Both the position numbers and the translations under genes were made by a program. A stretch of DNA of 64,000 nt from Devosia sp. ZB163 (GTDB taxonomy: Bacteria > Pseudomonadota > Alphaproteobacteria > Rhizobiales > Devosiaceae). The stretch is from assembly GCF_028613635.1 (NCBI RefSeq), contig NZ_JAQRMY010000001.1, forward strand, positions 229,778 through 293,777. The letters are read 5' to 3'. A model generated the notes under the pieces. That model was not told the DNA's origin and did not search any database. It saw only the letters and a program-made list of their open reading frames with translations. Position 1 is the first letter of the stretch; every line of letters begins with the position of its first letter. Positions 37,792-46,430 of the stretch are shown in pieces.

Positions 37792-38325
37792 ATGACATCA
37801 TCTCGTTTGGCGCTTGCGAGCCTCGCGGCCGCAGCTATGTGCGCCACCCTTGCGGCGCCGGTCTCCGCGCAGGAAATCAAGCAGTTGGGGACCTACAAGG
37901 CGTGGACCGCCTGGACAGGCGCCGATTCGAGCGGCGCCATGTGCTACATCTCGGCCCAGCCCGAGGATTGGAGCCCCAAGGAAGTGAACGGCGCGCCGGT
38001 GCGGCGCAGCCCGATCCACTTCCTCATCATCAACAGGAAGGGCCTCGGCACCAAGAACGAGGTCCAGACCCAGGTCGGCTATCCCTTCGCCGCAAATGCA
38101 GGCGTCGTCGCCACGATCGACGGCCGGAGCTTCCCCATGGTCACCGAGGGCGAGGCCGCCTGGCTCGCCGTCGAGGCTGACGAACCCGGCTTCGTCGAGG
38201 CACTCAAGGCCGGCTCCAAGCTCGTTGTCACCGGCACCTCGCTGAAGGGCAACAAGATGACCGACAACTACAACCTGTCGGGCGTCACTGCCGCGCTTGG
38301 CGAGATCGCCAAGGCCTGCGCCTGA
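37792..38325 (+). CDS. Invasion-associated locus B (IalB)-like secreted protein, copy 1
   Basis: A 177-residue secreted protein with a signal peptide (about 1-26, ending VSAQ). The IalB-type core has LGTYKAWTAWTG, a conserved Cys (MCYISAQPEDW), then FPMVTEGEAAWL and a C-terminal Cys (AKACA). IalB-like proteins are common in Hyphomicrobiales, including non-pathogens; the role is unknown. It is followed within 41 bp by a diverged paralogue on the same strand, so the pair is a tandem duplication. Confidence 0.78.
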   Translation: MTSSRLALASLAAAAMCATLAAPVSAQEIKQLGTYKAWTAWTGADSSGAMCYISAQPEDWSPKEVNGAPVRRSPIHFLIINRKGLGTKNEVQTQVGYPFAANAGVVATIDGRSFPMVTEGEAAWLAVEADEPGFVEALKAGSKLVVTGTSLKGNKMTDNYNLSGVTAALGEIAKACA

Positions 38326-38366
38326 CGGGCGTGCAACTGGCCCGCCCACCTGACCGTTCGGTATCC

Positions 38367-38873
38367 ATGACTGTCCGCGCCCTCGCTATCGCCGCCATTG
38401 CCCTGCCCGCTCTGGCCACCACGGCCCTGGCGCAATCGGTCCAGCTGCTTGGCGAATACCGCGACTGGTCCGCCTATTCGGCAACCGAGTCGACCGGCCC
38501 CGTCTGCTTCGCGCTGAGCAAGCCTACTGAGGTCAGCCCCAGCCCCGACGACTTCAGCGAGGCGTTCCTCTACCTCACCAATCGCCCCGGTGAGGGCGTG
38601 CGGAACGAGTTGAACCTCGTCGCCGGCTTTACCTTCGCGCCCGACACCCCTGCCACCATCAGCATCTCGGGCCAGACCTTCGAACTGATCACCGACAAGG
38701 ATGCGGCCTGGCTGCTCGACCCCAGCCAGGGCGAGAACCTCGCCGGCGCGCTGCGGGCGGGATCGACCCTGGTCGTCGAAGGCACCAGCGACAAGGGCAT
38801 CCGCATCACGCAGACCTTCTCGCTCTCCGGCGCCACCGCCGCGAGCCGCGCCATCGAGAGCTGCACCGGCTGA
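38367..38873 (+). CDS. IalB-like secreted protein, copy 2
   Basis: A 168-residue paralogue of the preceding gene. It has a signal peptide (about 1-22, ending TALAQ), then LGEYRDWSAYSA, one Cys (VCFALSKP), FELITDKDAAWLLDPS and a final Cys (ESCTG). The positions of the two cysteines and of the A-W pair match copy 1, but overall identity looks moderate, so the duplication is not recent. The start at 38367 is chosen because the signal peptide begins there. Confidence 0.76.
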   Translation: MTVRALAIAAIALPALATTALAQSVQLLGEYRDWSAYSATESTGPVCFALSKPTEVSPSPDDFSEAFLYLTNRPGEGVRNELNLVAGFTFAPDTPATISISGQTFELITDKDAAWLLDPSQGENLAGALRAGSTLVVEGTSDKGIRITQTFSLSGATAASRAIESCTG

Positions 38874-38889
38874 CCGGCGGCGAAAACCG

Positions 38890-39741
38890 TCAAGCCTCGC
38901 CCCTGATCCACTCGAGCTTGTGCCGCCCCTGCCCGGGGTCGCCCAGCAATTGCGCCAGCGCGGGTAGCAGCACGCGCAGCTCGCCCTCGAGCGTGAAGGG
39001 CGGATTGACGAGGATCATCCCCGAACCATGCAGGCGCGGCGGGTTCGACGCCGGGCGGACGCTGACCTCGGCCCTCAGCATCTTCGGAATGCCCGTCGCA
39101 TGCAGCCCCGAGATGAAGTCGTGCACCGCGCGCGTATCCTTGAGCGGGTACCACAGCGCGTAGATGCCGTTGGCGAACTTCCTGTGCCCCTTCACCAGCC
39201 CATCGATCATGCGGTCGAACTCACCCTTCTCCTCGAATGGCGGATCGACCAGCACCAGCCCTCGCTTCTCCTTGGGCGGCACATGCGCGTTGAGCGCCAG
39301 CCAGCCGTCGAGATGGATCACCCGCACCTGCACGTCGCCCTCGAACAGGGCGCCGAGGCGCTTGACGTATTCGGGATGCAGCTCGAGCGCCGATAGCCGG
39401 TCCTGCGGCCTGAACAGCTTCCGGACCAGCAGCGGCGAGCCCGGATAGGTCTCGACCCCGCCACCCGGGTTCATCTCGGCGATCACCTTGAGATAGGGCT
39501 CGGCCAGCGCCTGCGCCTTCTGCGGCAGCGGCGTCTTGAGCAGCCGCCCGATCCCGTCCACCCACTCGGGCGAGCGCTTGGCGATCTCGCCGGTGAGGTC
39601 GTACCTGCCGATCCCCGCATGGGTATCGATCACCCGGAAGGCCGCATCCTTCTTCTGCAGGTACTGGACAAGCCGCGTCAGCACGATGTGCTTCATCACA
39701 TCGGCGAAGTTCCCGGCATGGAAGGCGTGCGAGTAGTTCAT
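38890..39741 (-). CDS. rlmJ: 23S rRNA (adenine2030-N6)-methyltransferase
   Basis: A 283-residue SAM-dependent methyltransferase making m6A2030 in 23S rRNA. Typical elements: MNYSHAFHAGNFADVMKHIV at the N-terminus, DTHAGIGRYDL, and the catalytic DPPF motif (VLVDPPFEEKGEFDR). Length and ends match the RlmJ family. The start ATG at 39741 lies 47 bp after the LysE exporter stop on the same strand. Confidence 0.95.
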   Translation of the reverse strand: MNYSHAFHAGNFADVMKHIVLTRLVQYLQKKDAAFRVIDTHAGIGRYDLTGEIAKRSPEWVDGIGRLLKTPLPQKAQALAEPYLKVIAEMNPGGGVETYPGSPLLVRKLFRPQDRLSALELHPEYVKRLGALFEGDVQVRVIHLDGWLALNAHVPPKEKRGLVLVDPPFEEKGEFDRMIDGLVKGHRKFANGIYALWYPLKDTRAVHDFISGLHATGIPKMLRAEVSVRPASNPPRLHGSGMILVNPPFTLEGELRVLLPALAQLLGDPGQGRHKLEWIRGEA

Positions 39742-39788
39742 TCGGAGCGTTCCCAGAAATAGTGCGGATCGGTTGTCCGGTCCGACAC

Positions 39789-40436
39789 TTAGTGACGCGC
39801 CTGCGCCGTGAGGATGGTGGCGGCGAAAGCCGTGAAGATCGCGGCAAAGCTCCAGTTCAGCGCCCGCTCGATCCACTTGCTGCGCTTGAACGCTTCGGCG
39901 AGCCAGCCGGCAGCGAAGACGATCAGTACACCGAGCGGAATCGACAGCACCACGAACTGTGCGCCGAGGAACAGCAGCTTGCCCGCCGCCGCCGGATCGT
40001 GTGCCTCGACGAACTGCGGCAGGAAGGTCACGAAGAACAGGACGACCTTGGGGTTGAGGAGATTGATTCCGAGCCCGGTCGCATAGCTCTGCCACAGCGT
40101 CGGGGTCTTCTTCGCCGCCTCGCTGAGCCGCAGCCCGCCACCATGGGCGATCGCCTGCCACGCCAGCCAGATCAGGTAGACAGCGCCACCGATCTTCAGC
40201 GCCATGAACAGCGGCGGCGCGGCGAGGATCAGCACCGAGATGCCGAAGGCGACGAGCGTGGTGTGCACCATGATCCCGGTCATCGCCCCGAACATCGCCG
40301 CCAGCCCATGCGCCCGTCCGTAGTTGATCGCACGGCTCATCTGCAGCGCCATGTCGGGGCCGGGCGTGATCATCAGGACGAAGGTGGCGACCGAAAAGCC
40401 GAGAATGACGGCAAGGTCGGGGACGAAGGAGGGCAT
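39789..40436 (-). CDS. LysE/RhtB-family amino-acid exporter
   Basis: A 215-residue inner-membrane protein with six predicted helices. Family signatures are ITPGPDMALQMSRAINYGRA, GAMTGIMVHTTLVAFGIS and the conserved NPKVVLFFVTFLPQFV. Members export amino acids such as threonine, homoserine or lysine; the substrate here cannot be told. It lies upstream of rlmJ on the minus strand. Confidence 0.9.
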   Translation of the reverse strand: MPSFVPDLAVILGFSVATFVLMITPGPDMALQMSRAINYGRAHGLAAMFGAMTGIMVHTTLVAFGISVLILAAPPLFMALKIGGAVYLIWLAWQAIAHGGGLRLSEAAKKTPTLWQSYATGLGINLLNPKVVLFFVTFLPQFVEAHDPAAAGKLLFLGAQFVVLSIPLGVLIVFAAGWLAEAFKRSKWIERALNWSFAAIFTAFAATILTAQARH

Positions 40437-40522
40437 GAAGACACCGAGGGGTTGCGTCTCGTCGTCTTTGACACGCCCAGCACCCGCTTGCCAGCCCCAT
40501 CGCCGGCAGGCGACAAGGGAGC

Positions 40523-41011
40523 ATGCCCAACACGCTGATCACGCCGATCGACCAGGACGACCTGGCGCGCGTCGCCGACCTCGCCCATCGCATCTGGCCC
40601 GAGGCCTTCGCCGGCATCCTGCCGGCCGACCGCATTCCCGGCATGCTCGCCGAGATCTACGCGCTCGACGCCCTACGGGCCGATACCGCCGAACGTGGCC
40701 ACCAGTACTGGCTCGCCACGCTCGACGGGCATGACGTTGGCTTCGCCTCCGCGTACCGCACCGATGGCCGGGTGTGGATCAAGAAGCTCTACCTGCTCGC
40801 CGAAACGCGCGGGCTGGGGCTCGGCAAGGCACTGATCGCCACGGCCCGCGCCCATTTCGGCGCCGAGCTGCCGGTGGCCCTCTACGTCAACGACGGCAAC
40901 GCCGCGGCCATCGCATTCTACCGTTCCCAGGGCTTCGAGGTCGAAAAGCATGTGCCGGTGCAGATGGGCCCCTACCAGTTCACCGACTACGTGATGCTGA
41001 AGCCCGCCTGA
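40523..41011 (+). CDS. GNAT-family N-acetyltransferase
   Basis: A 162-residue acetyltransferase with a well-formed acetyl-CoA site (IKKLYLLAETRGLGLGKALI, RxxGxG type) and a C-terminal AIAFYRSQGFEVEKH motif. The N-terminal half (HRIWPEAFAGILPADRI) is diverse, as usual. Substrate unknown. It is divergent from lysE and followed by a strong terminator. Confidence 0.85.
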   Translation: MPNTLITPIDQDDLARVADLAHRIWPEAFAGILPADRIPGMLAEIYALDALRADTAERGHQYWLATLDGHDVGFASAYRTDGRVWIKKLYLLAETRGLGLGKALIATARAHFGAELPVALYVNDGNAAAIAFYRSQGFEVEKHVPVQMGPYQFTDYVMLKPA

Positions 41012-41051
41012 GCAGCGCTGAGCACGTAAGCAAGAGTCCCACATCCTGAAG

Positions 41052-41086
41052 GGCGCCCGCGTGCAGCCCGCGCGGGCGCCTTTCAT
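41052..41086 (+). terminator. Rho-independent terminator after the GNAT gene
   Basis: A perfect ten-base stem GGCGCCCGCG/CGCGGGCGCC (41052-41061 with 41071-41080) is followed by TTTCATTT. Confidence 0.8.
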
Positions 41087-41205
41087 TTGCGCCCCCGCTC
41101 CCCGCGCAACCGATGTAATCGATTTCTGCGACTTAAATCGTTCTTAACTCGCGCTGATTAGCGTTCTCCGCTTGGGATTATGGGGTTTGAGGGGCCTGAA
41201 CAGAA

Positions 41206-43326
41206 GTGAAGGCACGGGGCGATTCCGATCAGCGGGCGGCCGATGCGTTGCTGCTCAATGCGACCTTGCAGTCCATTCCATATGGCTTCTGCGTGTGGTC
41301 GTCGCAGTTCAAGCTGCTGATGTTCAATCAGCACTATCTCGATATCTATGGCTTTCCCTCGCGCCGCGTGCGCAAGGGCATGACGCTCGAAGCGATCGTC
41401 AAGCTCTCGTCCGAGATGGGCAACCATCCCGAGGAGTCGCCGGCCGAGTTCCTCGCCGCCTACAAGCAGGAACTGCTCAACAATCGCTCCGGCGCCCGCG
41501 CCAAGGTGCGTGAGCGCGTCGCCGGCGATCGCTGGCTCGAGACGGCGCATGTCTACTCGCCCGGCCTCGGCTGGGTGGTGACGCACGAGGACGTCACCGA
41601 GGAGATCGCTTCCACCGAGATCATCCAGCGCCGCAAGCGCGAACTCGAGCGCCAGAACATCCGGCTCGATGCGGCCGTGAACAACATCAGCCAGGGCCTC
41701 TGCATGTACGACCCCAAGGGGCGGCTCGTGATCTGCAACCAGCCCTACCAGCGCATCTACGGGCTGCCCGACTACCTGATGAAGCCTGGCACGCAGCTCG
41801 ACGACATTCTCGCCCACCTGTTCGACGAAGGCATGCAGGCCGGCGCCAACCGCGAGGAGTACATCCAGTGGCGGCGCGAGGTGATCGCCCGCGGCGAGTA
41901 CGGCAAGAACGTCCACGAACTCAACGGCCGCACCATCATGATGCAGCACCATCCCATGAAGGATGGTGGCTGGGTCACCACGCATGAGGACATCACCGAG
42001 CAGCGCCAGCAGGAAGAGCGGATCCGCCATCTTGCCCGCCACGACGCGCTGACCCAACTGCCCAACCGCCTCCAGTTCCTCGAGGAGATGGAAGCCGCCG
42101 AGCCGGGCCTCGATCGCGGCGACCATATCGCGGTGCTCTGCATCGACCTCGACCACTTCAAGTCGGTCAACGACACGCTCGGGCACTCGCTCGGTGACAA
42201 GCTGCTGCAGCAGGTTTCGGCACGCCTCTGGGGTGCAACGCGCGAGAACGACGTGCTGGCGCGCCTCGGCGGCGACGAGTTCGCGCTCCTCCTGCGCGAC
42301 GTCTCCCAGCCCGCCGAAGCCGCCGCCATTGCCGAGCGCATCGTCAAGGCCATGTCGAACCCCTTCACGATCGACGGCCACCAGCTCGTCATCGGCACCT
42401 CGGTCGGCATCGCCATGGCCCCGCAGGACGGCGAGACGGCCGAGACGCTGATGAAAAACGCCGACCTTGCGCTCTACAAGGCCAAGAACGAGGGGCGCTC
42501 GACCTACCATTTCTTCGAGCCGGGCATGGATGCCGCCATCCAGAAACGACGCACCATCGAGGCCGGCCTGCGCCTCGCGCTTGCCAAGGGTGAGCTCAAG
42601 CTCGTCTTCCAGCCGCTGGTCGGTTTGAAGGAGAACCGCATCACCTGCCTCGAAGCGCTGCTCCGCTGGCACACCGCCGATCGCGGCATCGTCTCGCCCA
42701 CCGAGTTCATCCCGGTTGCCGAGGAAACCGGCCTCATCGTCCAGATCGGCGAATGGGTGCTGCGCGAGGCCTGTCGTACCGCGGTCACCTGGCCTGCCGG
42801 CGTGCGCGTCGCGGTCAATCTCTCGCCCGTCCAGTTCAAGAACAAGCGCCTCTACGAGACGGTCGAAGCGGCGCTGCGCGAAAGCGGGCTGTCGCCCACC
42901 CGGCTGGAACTCGAGATCACCGAGTCGCTGCTGCTCTCGGACAACGAGCCGACGCTCAAGACCCTCCATCGCCTGCGCGCCCTGGGCGTCCGCATCTCGA
43001 TGGACGATTTCGGCACCGGCTACTCGTCGTTGAGCTACCTGCGCAGCTTCCCCTTCGACAAGATCAAGATCGACCGCTCCTTCATGCGCGACCTGAAGTC
43101 GAAGGGCGACAGCCTTGCCATCATCAAGGCGGTGATCGGGCTCGGCCAGTCGCTCGGCATGTCGACCACCGCCGAGGGTATCGAGACCGAGGAACAGCTC
43201 GCCGCCGTGCGCGACCATGGCTGCAGCGAGGTCCAGGGCTTTCTCTTTTCCCCACCCGTCAGCGCGCAGAAGGTCACGGAGATGCTGGCCGAGCAGGATC
43301 GCCCCAAGCTCCGCGTCGCCTCGTGA
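41206..43326 (+). CDS. PAS-GGDEF-EAL cyclic-di-GMP turnover protein
   Basis: A 706-residue soluble protein with two N-terminal PAS-7-like domains (about 15-140 and 145-265), a GGDEF domain (about 275-440) and an EAL domain (about 450-695). The GGDEF active site is intact (G355-G-D-E-F359) with an I-site R346-x-x-D349 five residues before it. The EAL site is also intact: E483 (CLEALLRW), NLSPVQF, LEITES, DDFGTGYSS, KIDRSF and QGF. It may therefore both make and degrade c-di-GMP. It starts at GTG 41206; there are no membrane helices. It is transcribed alone. Confidence 0.92.
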   Translation: MKARGDSDQRAADALLLNATLQSIPYGFCVWSSQFKLLMFNQHYLDIYGFPSRRVRKGMTLEAIVKLSSEMGNHPEESPAEFLAAYKQELLNNRSGARAKVRERVAGDRWLETAHVYSPGLGWVVTHEDVTEEIASTEIIQRRKRELERQNIRLDAAVNNISQGLCMYDPKGRLVICNQPYQRIYGLPDYLMKPGTQLDDILAHLFDEGMQAGANREEYIQWRREVIARGEYGKNVHELNGRTIMMQHHPMKDGGWVTTHEDITEQRQQEERIRHLARHDALTQLPNRLQFLEEMEAAEPGLDRGDHIAVLCIDLDHFKSVNDTLGHSLGDKLLQQVSARLWGATRENDVLARLGGDEFALLLRDVSQPAEAAAIAERIVKAMSNPFTIDGHQLVIGTSVGIAMAPQDGETAETLMKNADLALYKAKNEGRSTYHFFEPGMDAAIQKRRTIEAGLRLALAKGELKLVFQPLVGLKENRITCLEALLRWHTADRGIVSPTEFIPVAEETGLIVQIGEWVLREACRTAVTWPAGVRVAVNLSPVQFKNKRLYETVEAALRESGLSPTRLELEITESLLLSDNEPTLKTLHRLRALGVRISMDDFGTGYSSLSYLRSFPFDKIKIDRSFMRDLKSKGDSLAIIKAVIGLGQSLGMSTTAEGIETEEQLAAVRDHGCSEVQGFLFSPPVSAQKVTEMLAEQDRPKLRVAS

Positions 43327-43374
43327 TTTGTCAGCCTCCCCGTGCGGGGCAATAGTGCCCCATGGGAGGAGGCC

Positions 43375-44010
43375 ATGCACCAGTCCGCCTATGACAGCCT
43401 GCTGGCCTCGGCCCGCTACCAGTGCCGCGGCTCGACTGATGCCGAGGATCTGCTGCACGAGGCGCTGATCGAAGCCGTGCGCGCCGGCCGTGGCGACCTT
43501 TCGCGTCCCGAGCACCGGCGCTGGCTGATGGGTGTGGTGCGCAACAAGGCCCGCATGGCGGCGCGCTCCGCCCACCGCCGTCGGGAGCGCGAAACCGCCT
43601 GGCACGACCTCGCGGCACCACCGCCCGCGCCTCCCGGCGAAGCCGCCCTCCATTTTGTCGCAACCCTGCCGCCCGCCCTCAAGGCCGTCGCCGCCCTGGC
43701 CCTGTCGGGACACACTAGGCGCGAGATCGGCTATCTGTTGCGCCTCGACGATGCGGCCCTCCGCCAGCGCGTCATCGCGCTCAAGAAACGGATACTGAAC
43801 GCCGGGATCGAGATGCCCGCGGGCCTCCCCGGGCTCGGCCTCGATCTGGCCTATGGGCGCATCCGCGACGCGCTGTTGCCGGCACTCCTGCGCGAAGGCG
43901 GCATTTTTGCCAGCCACGATCCCGACGGGCATCTTTTTGTCGTCCGTCGCTCACAATCCGTCGAACCGCGGCAACTAGGGTCGTCAGGCAAACAAAGGAG
44001 CCCAGCATGA
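43375..44010 (+). CDS. Sigma-70-family (ECF-like) factor with C-terminal extension
   Basis: A 211-residue protein. Region 2-like sequence (about 20-75: DAEDLLHEALIEAV, RRWLMGVVRNKARMA) and region 4-like sequence (about 100-140: LPPALKAVAALALSGHTRREIGYLLRL) are visible. A 60-residue C-terminal extension follows, unlike minimal ECF factors. No anti-sigma factor is adjacent. GGGAGGAGG precedes the ATG at 43375. Its stop overlaps the start of the VOC gene (ATGA), so the two are translationally coupled. A sigma-like regulator that no longer binds RNA polymerase is an alternative. Confidence 0.72.
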   Translation: MHQSAYDSLLASARYQCRGSTDAEDLLHEALIEAVRAGRGDLSRPEHRRWLMGVVRNKARMAARSAHRRRERETAWHDLAAPPPAPPGEAALHFVATLPPALKAVAALALSGHTRREIGYLLRLDDAALRQRVIALKKRILNAGIEMPAGLPGLGLDLAYGRIRDALLPALLREGGIFASHDPDGHLFVVRRSQSVEPRQLGSSGKQRSPA

Positions 44011-44396
44011 TCCCCAAACCGCACCGCGCCAGCATCGTCTTCTACGTCGCCGATATTGCTCGCACCGAAGCCTTCTACCGCGACACGCTCGGCATCGAGC
44101 TCAACCGGCTCGAAGGCGCAGAGCCCTTCTGGCTGCAGGGCACCCTCGACCAGGGCCTCGAGCTCGTATTCTTCGAGATGGAGGGCGTGCGCGGCAACAC
44201 CCCGGCCCTGATCTTCGACATCGCCGAGGGCGGCATCGACGACGTCGTCGCGGGGCTGGTCGAAAAGGGCGTCACCATCGTCACCCCGGTCAGCGAGGCC
44301 CCGGGTGGCTGGAGCGCCGACTTTCTGGATCCGGATGGCTTTGGTCTGGGCCTCTACCAGTCGGGCGACAAGCCGCGATCGCTGAAGAAGGCGTAA
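44007..44396 (+). CDS. VOC-family (glyoxalase/dioxygenase-like) protein
   Basis: A 129-residue single-domain VOC protein: SIVFYVADIARTEAFYRDTL at the start, GLELVFFEMEG in the middle, and FLDPDGFGLGLYQ at the end. The N-terminal metal His typical of glyoxalase I is not obvious at its usual place (ASIVFYV), and an end Glu is not clear, so metal binding is uncertain. Good ribosome-binding site (AAAGGAG). Its start overlaps the sigma-like gene stop by 4 bp, indicating a functional pair. Confidence 0.8.
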   Translation: MIPKPHRASIVFYVADIARTEAFYRDTLGIELNRLEGAEPFWLQGTLDQGLELVFFEMEGVRGNTPALIFDIAEGGIDDVVAGLVEKGVTIVTPVSEAPGGWSADFLDPDGFGLGLYQSGDKPRSLKKA

Positions 44397-44410
44397 GCCG
44401 AAGCGGGCTC

Positions 44411-44438
44411 TTGACAGATTCCGCAACTCAGCTATTCG
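44411..44438 (+). promoter_or_regulatory. Probable typA promoter
   Basis: A perfect TTGACA (44411-44416) is followed after 16 bases by TATTCG (44433-44438), 79 bp before the typA start. The -10 is only a partial match. Confidence 0.4.
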
Positions 44439-44516
44439 GCGATTTTTCTTGAGAATGCGGCTCGTGTCCGATAAGGGGCGCGCTATCTCCAGAAAATCCG
44501 ATCGGCCCCGCCCCTC

Positions 44517-46331
44517 ATGTCTTTGCGCAACATCGCAATCATTGCCCACGTTGACCACGGTAAGACCACCATGATCGACGTCCTGCTCAAGCAGTCGGGC
44601 TCGTTCCGCGACAACCAGCGCGTTGAAGAGCGCGCGATGGACTCGAACGATCTCGAACGTGAGCGCGGCATCACCATTCTGGCCAAGGTCACCTCGCTGG
44701 TCTGGAAAGATACGCGCATCAACATCGTCGACACTCCCGGCCACGCCGATTTCGGCGGCGAGGTGGAGCGCATCCTGTCGATGGTCGATGGCGTGGTGAT
44801 CCTCGTCGACGCCGCCGAGGGCCCGATGCCGCAGACCAAGTTCGTGCTGGGCAAGGCCCTGGCCCAGGGTCTCCGTCCGATCGTCGCGATCAACAAGATC
44901 GACCGTCCGGACGAGCGCCACCTCGAAGTGCTCGAGGAAATCTTCGACCTGTTCATCGCGCTCGACGCGACCCCCGAGCAGCTCGATTTCCCGGTGCTCT
45001 ACGGCGCCGCCAAGCTCGGCTGGATGTCCGACAAGCCGGAAGGCCCCAAGGATTCCCTCGCCCCGCTGCTCGACAAGGTGCTCGAGTACGTGCCGGAGCC
45101 CAAGGTCGAAGCCGGCCCGTTCCGCATGCTGGTCACCACCATCGAGCGCAACCCGTTCCTCGGCCGCATCCTGACCGGCCGCATCTTCTCCGGCTCGGTC
45201 AAGGCCGGCGACGCCATCCATTCACTCGGCCGAGACGGCAAGGAAGTGGAGAAGGGCCGTGTCTCCAAGGTCCTGGCTTTCCGCGGCCTCGAGCGCACCC
45301 CGATCGACGTTGCCGAAGCCGGCGACATCGTCGCCATTGCCGGCCTCGAGACCTCGACCGTCGCCGACACCCTGACCATCCCCTCGGTCAGCGAGCCGCT
45401 GCCCAGTAAGCCGATCGATCCGCCGACCCTGTCGGTCACTTTCCGCATCAACGACGGCCCGCTGGCCGGCCGTGAAGGCGACAAGGTGCAGTCCCGCGTC
45501 ATTCGCGAGCGGCTGCTGCGCGAAGCCGAAGGCAACGTCGCTATCCGCGTCACCGAGGGCGAGGACAACGATTCCTTCGACGTCGCTGGCCGTGGCGAAT
45601 TGCAGCTTGCCGTGCTGATCGAAAACATGCGCCGCGAAGGCTTCGAGCTCACCATCGGCCGTCCGAAGGTGGTCATGCGCGAAGAGAACGGCGTCAAGCT
45701 CGAGCCGATCGAGGAAGTCATCATCGACGTCGATGACGAGCACACCGGCGTCATCGTCCAGAAGCTGACCGAGCGTAAGGGCGACCTCGTCGACATGCGC
45801 CCCTCGGGCGTCGGCCGGACGCGCCTGCGCTTCTACGTCCCCACCCGCTCGCTCATCGGCTACCAGCCCGAGCTGCTGTCGGACACCCGCGGCACGGCCA
45901 TCTTCAACCGCCTGTTCCACGAGTACCAGCCGTTCAAGGGCGCCCTGCCGGGCCGCCGCACTGGTGTGCTGATCTCCAACGGCACCGGTCAGGCCGTGAC
46001 CTACGCGCTGTGGAACCTCGAAGAGCGTGGCGCGATCATGATCGACGGCGGCGTCGACATCTACGAGGGCATGATCATCGGCGAGCACAACCGCGAGAAT
46101 GACCTCGAGGTCAACGCGCTCAAGGGCAAGCAGCTGACCAATATCCGCACCACGAGCAAGGATGAAGCGGTTCGCCTCACCCCGCCCAAGAAGCTCACCC
46201 TCGAGCAGTCGCTCGGCTACATCGCCGACGACGAGTATGTCGAGGTGACGCCCAAGTCGATCCGCCTGCGCAAGATTGCCCTCGATCCGAACGAGCGCAA
46301 GAAGATGATGCGCGCCGCCAAGGCGAGCTGA
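44517..46331 (+). CDS. typA: Ribosome-associated GTPase TypA/BipA
   Basis: A 604-residue translational GTPase of the EF-G/LepA class. It assists 50S maturation and adaptation to stress and low temperature. P-loop IAHVDHGKTTMIDVLL, switch region RGITILAK, DTPGHADFGGE and NKIDRPDERH are canonical, followed by the beta-barrel and the C-terminal domain. The start is the canonical MSLRNIAIIAHVDHGK, but no Shine-Dalgarno sequence is visible (CCCCGCCCCTC before the ATG). A palindromic terminator-like repeat follows. Confidence 0.96.
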   Translation: MSLRNIAIIAHVDHGKTTMIDVLLKQSGSFRDNQRVEERAMDSNDLERERGITILAKVTSLVWKDTRINIVDTPGHADFGGEVERILSMVDGVVILVDAAEGPMPQTKFVLGKALAQGLRPIVAINKIDRPDERHLEVLEEIFDLFIALDATPEQLDFPVLYGAAKLGWMSDKPEGPKDSLAPLLDKVLEYVPEPKVEAGPFRMLVTTIERNPFLGRILTGRIFSGSVKAGDAIHSLGRDGKEVEKGRVSKVLAFRGLERTPIDVAEAGDIVAIAGLETSTVADTLTIPSVSEPLPSKPIDPPTLSVTFRINDGPLAGREGDKVQSRVIRERLLREAEGNVAIRVTEGEDNDSFDVAGRGELQLAVLIENMRREGFELTIGRPKVVMREENGVKLEPIEEVIIDVDDEHTGVIVQKLTERKGDLVDMRPSGVGRTRLRFYVPTRSLIGYQPELLSDTRGTAIFNRLFHEYQPFKGALPGRRTGVLISNGTGQAVTYALWNLEERGAIMIDGGVDIYEGMIIGEHNRENDLEVNALKGKQLTNIRTTSKDEAVRLTPPKKLTLEQSLGYIADDEYVEVTPKSIRLRKIALDPNERKKMMRAAKAS

Positions 46332-46340
46332 GGCAACGAA

Positions 46341-46417
46341 GGCCCCCTCACCCGGTCCTACGGACCGACCTCTCCCTTGGGGGGAGAGGTCGCCGCATAG
46401 CGGCGGGTGAGGGGGCC
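46341..46417. repeat. Palindromic repeat with perfect 13-bp ends, between typA and the DedA gene
   Basis: The outer inverted repeat (46341-46353 with 46405-46417) is perfect over 13 bases, GGCCCCCTCACCC/GGGTGAGGGGGCC, with inner hairpins (CGGTCC/GGACCG, CTCTCCC/GGGAGAG). The CCCCTCA...TGAGGGG ends match those of family A, so it is related to 8361-8491 and 9745-9876. Confidence 0.8.
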
Positions 46418-46430
46418 TTGCCCCACTGCA

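Noticed and set aside
41158-43932. 924-residue open frame on the minus strand over the GGDEF-EAL gene
   Set aside because: A shadow frame of a well-supported gene, with low-complexity Ala/Gly/Arg content.
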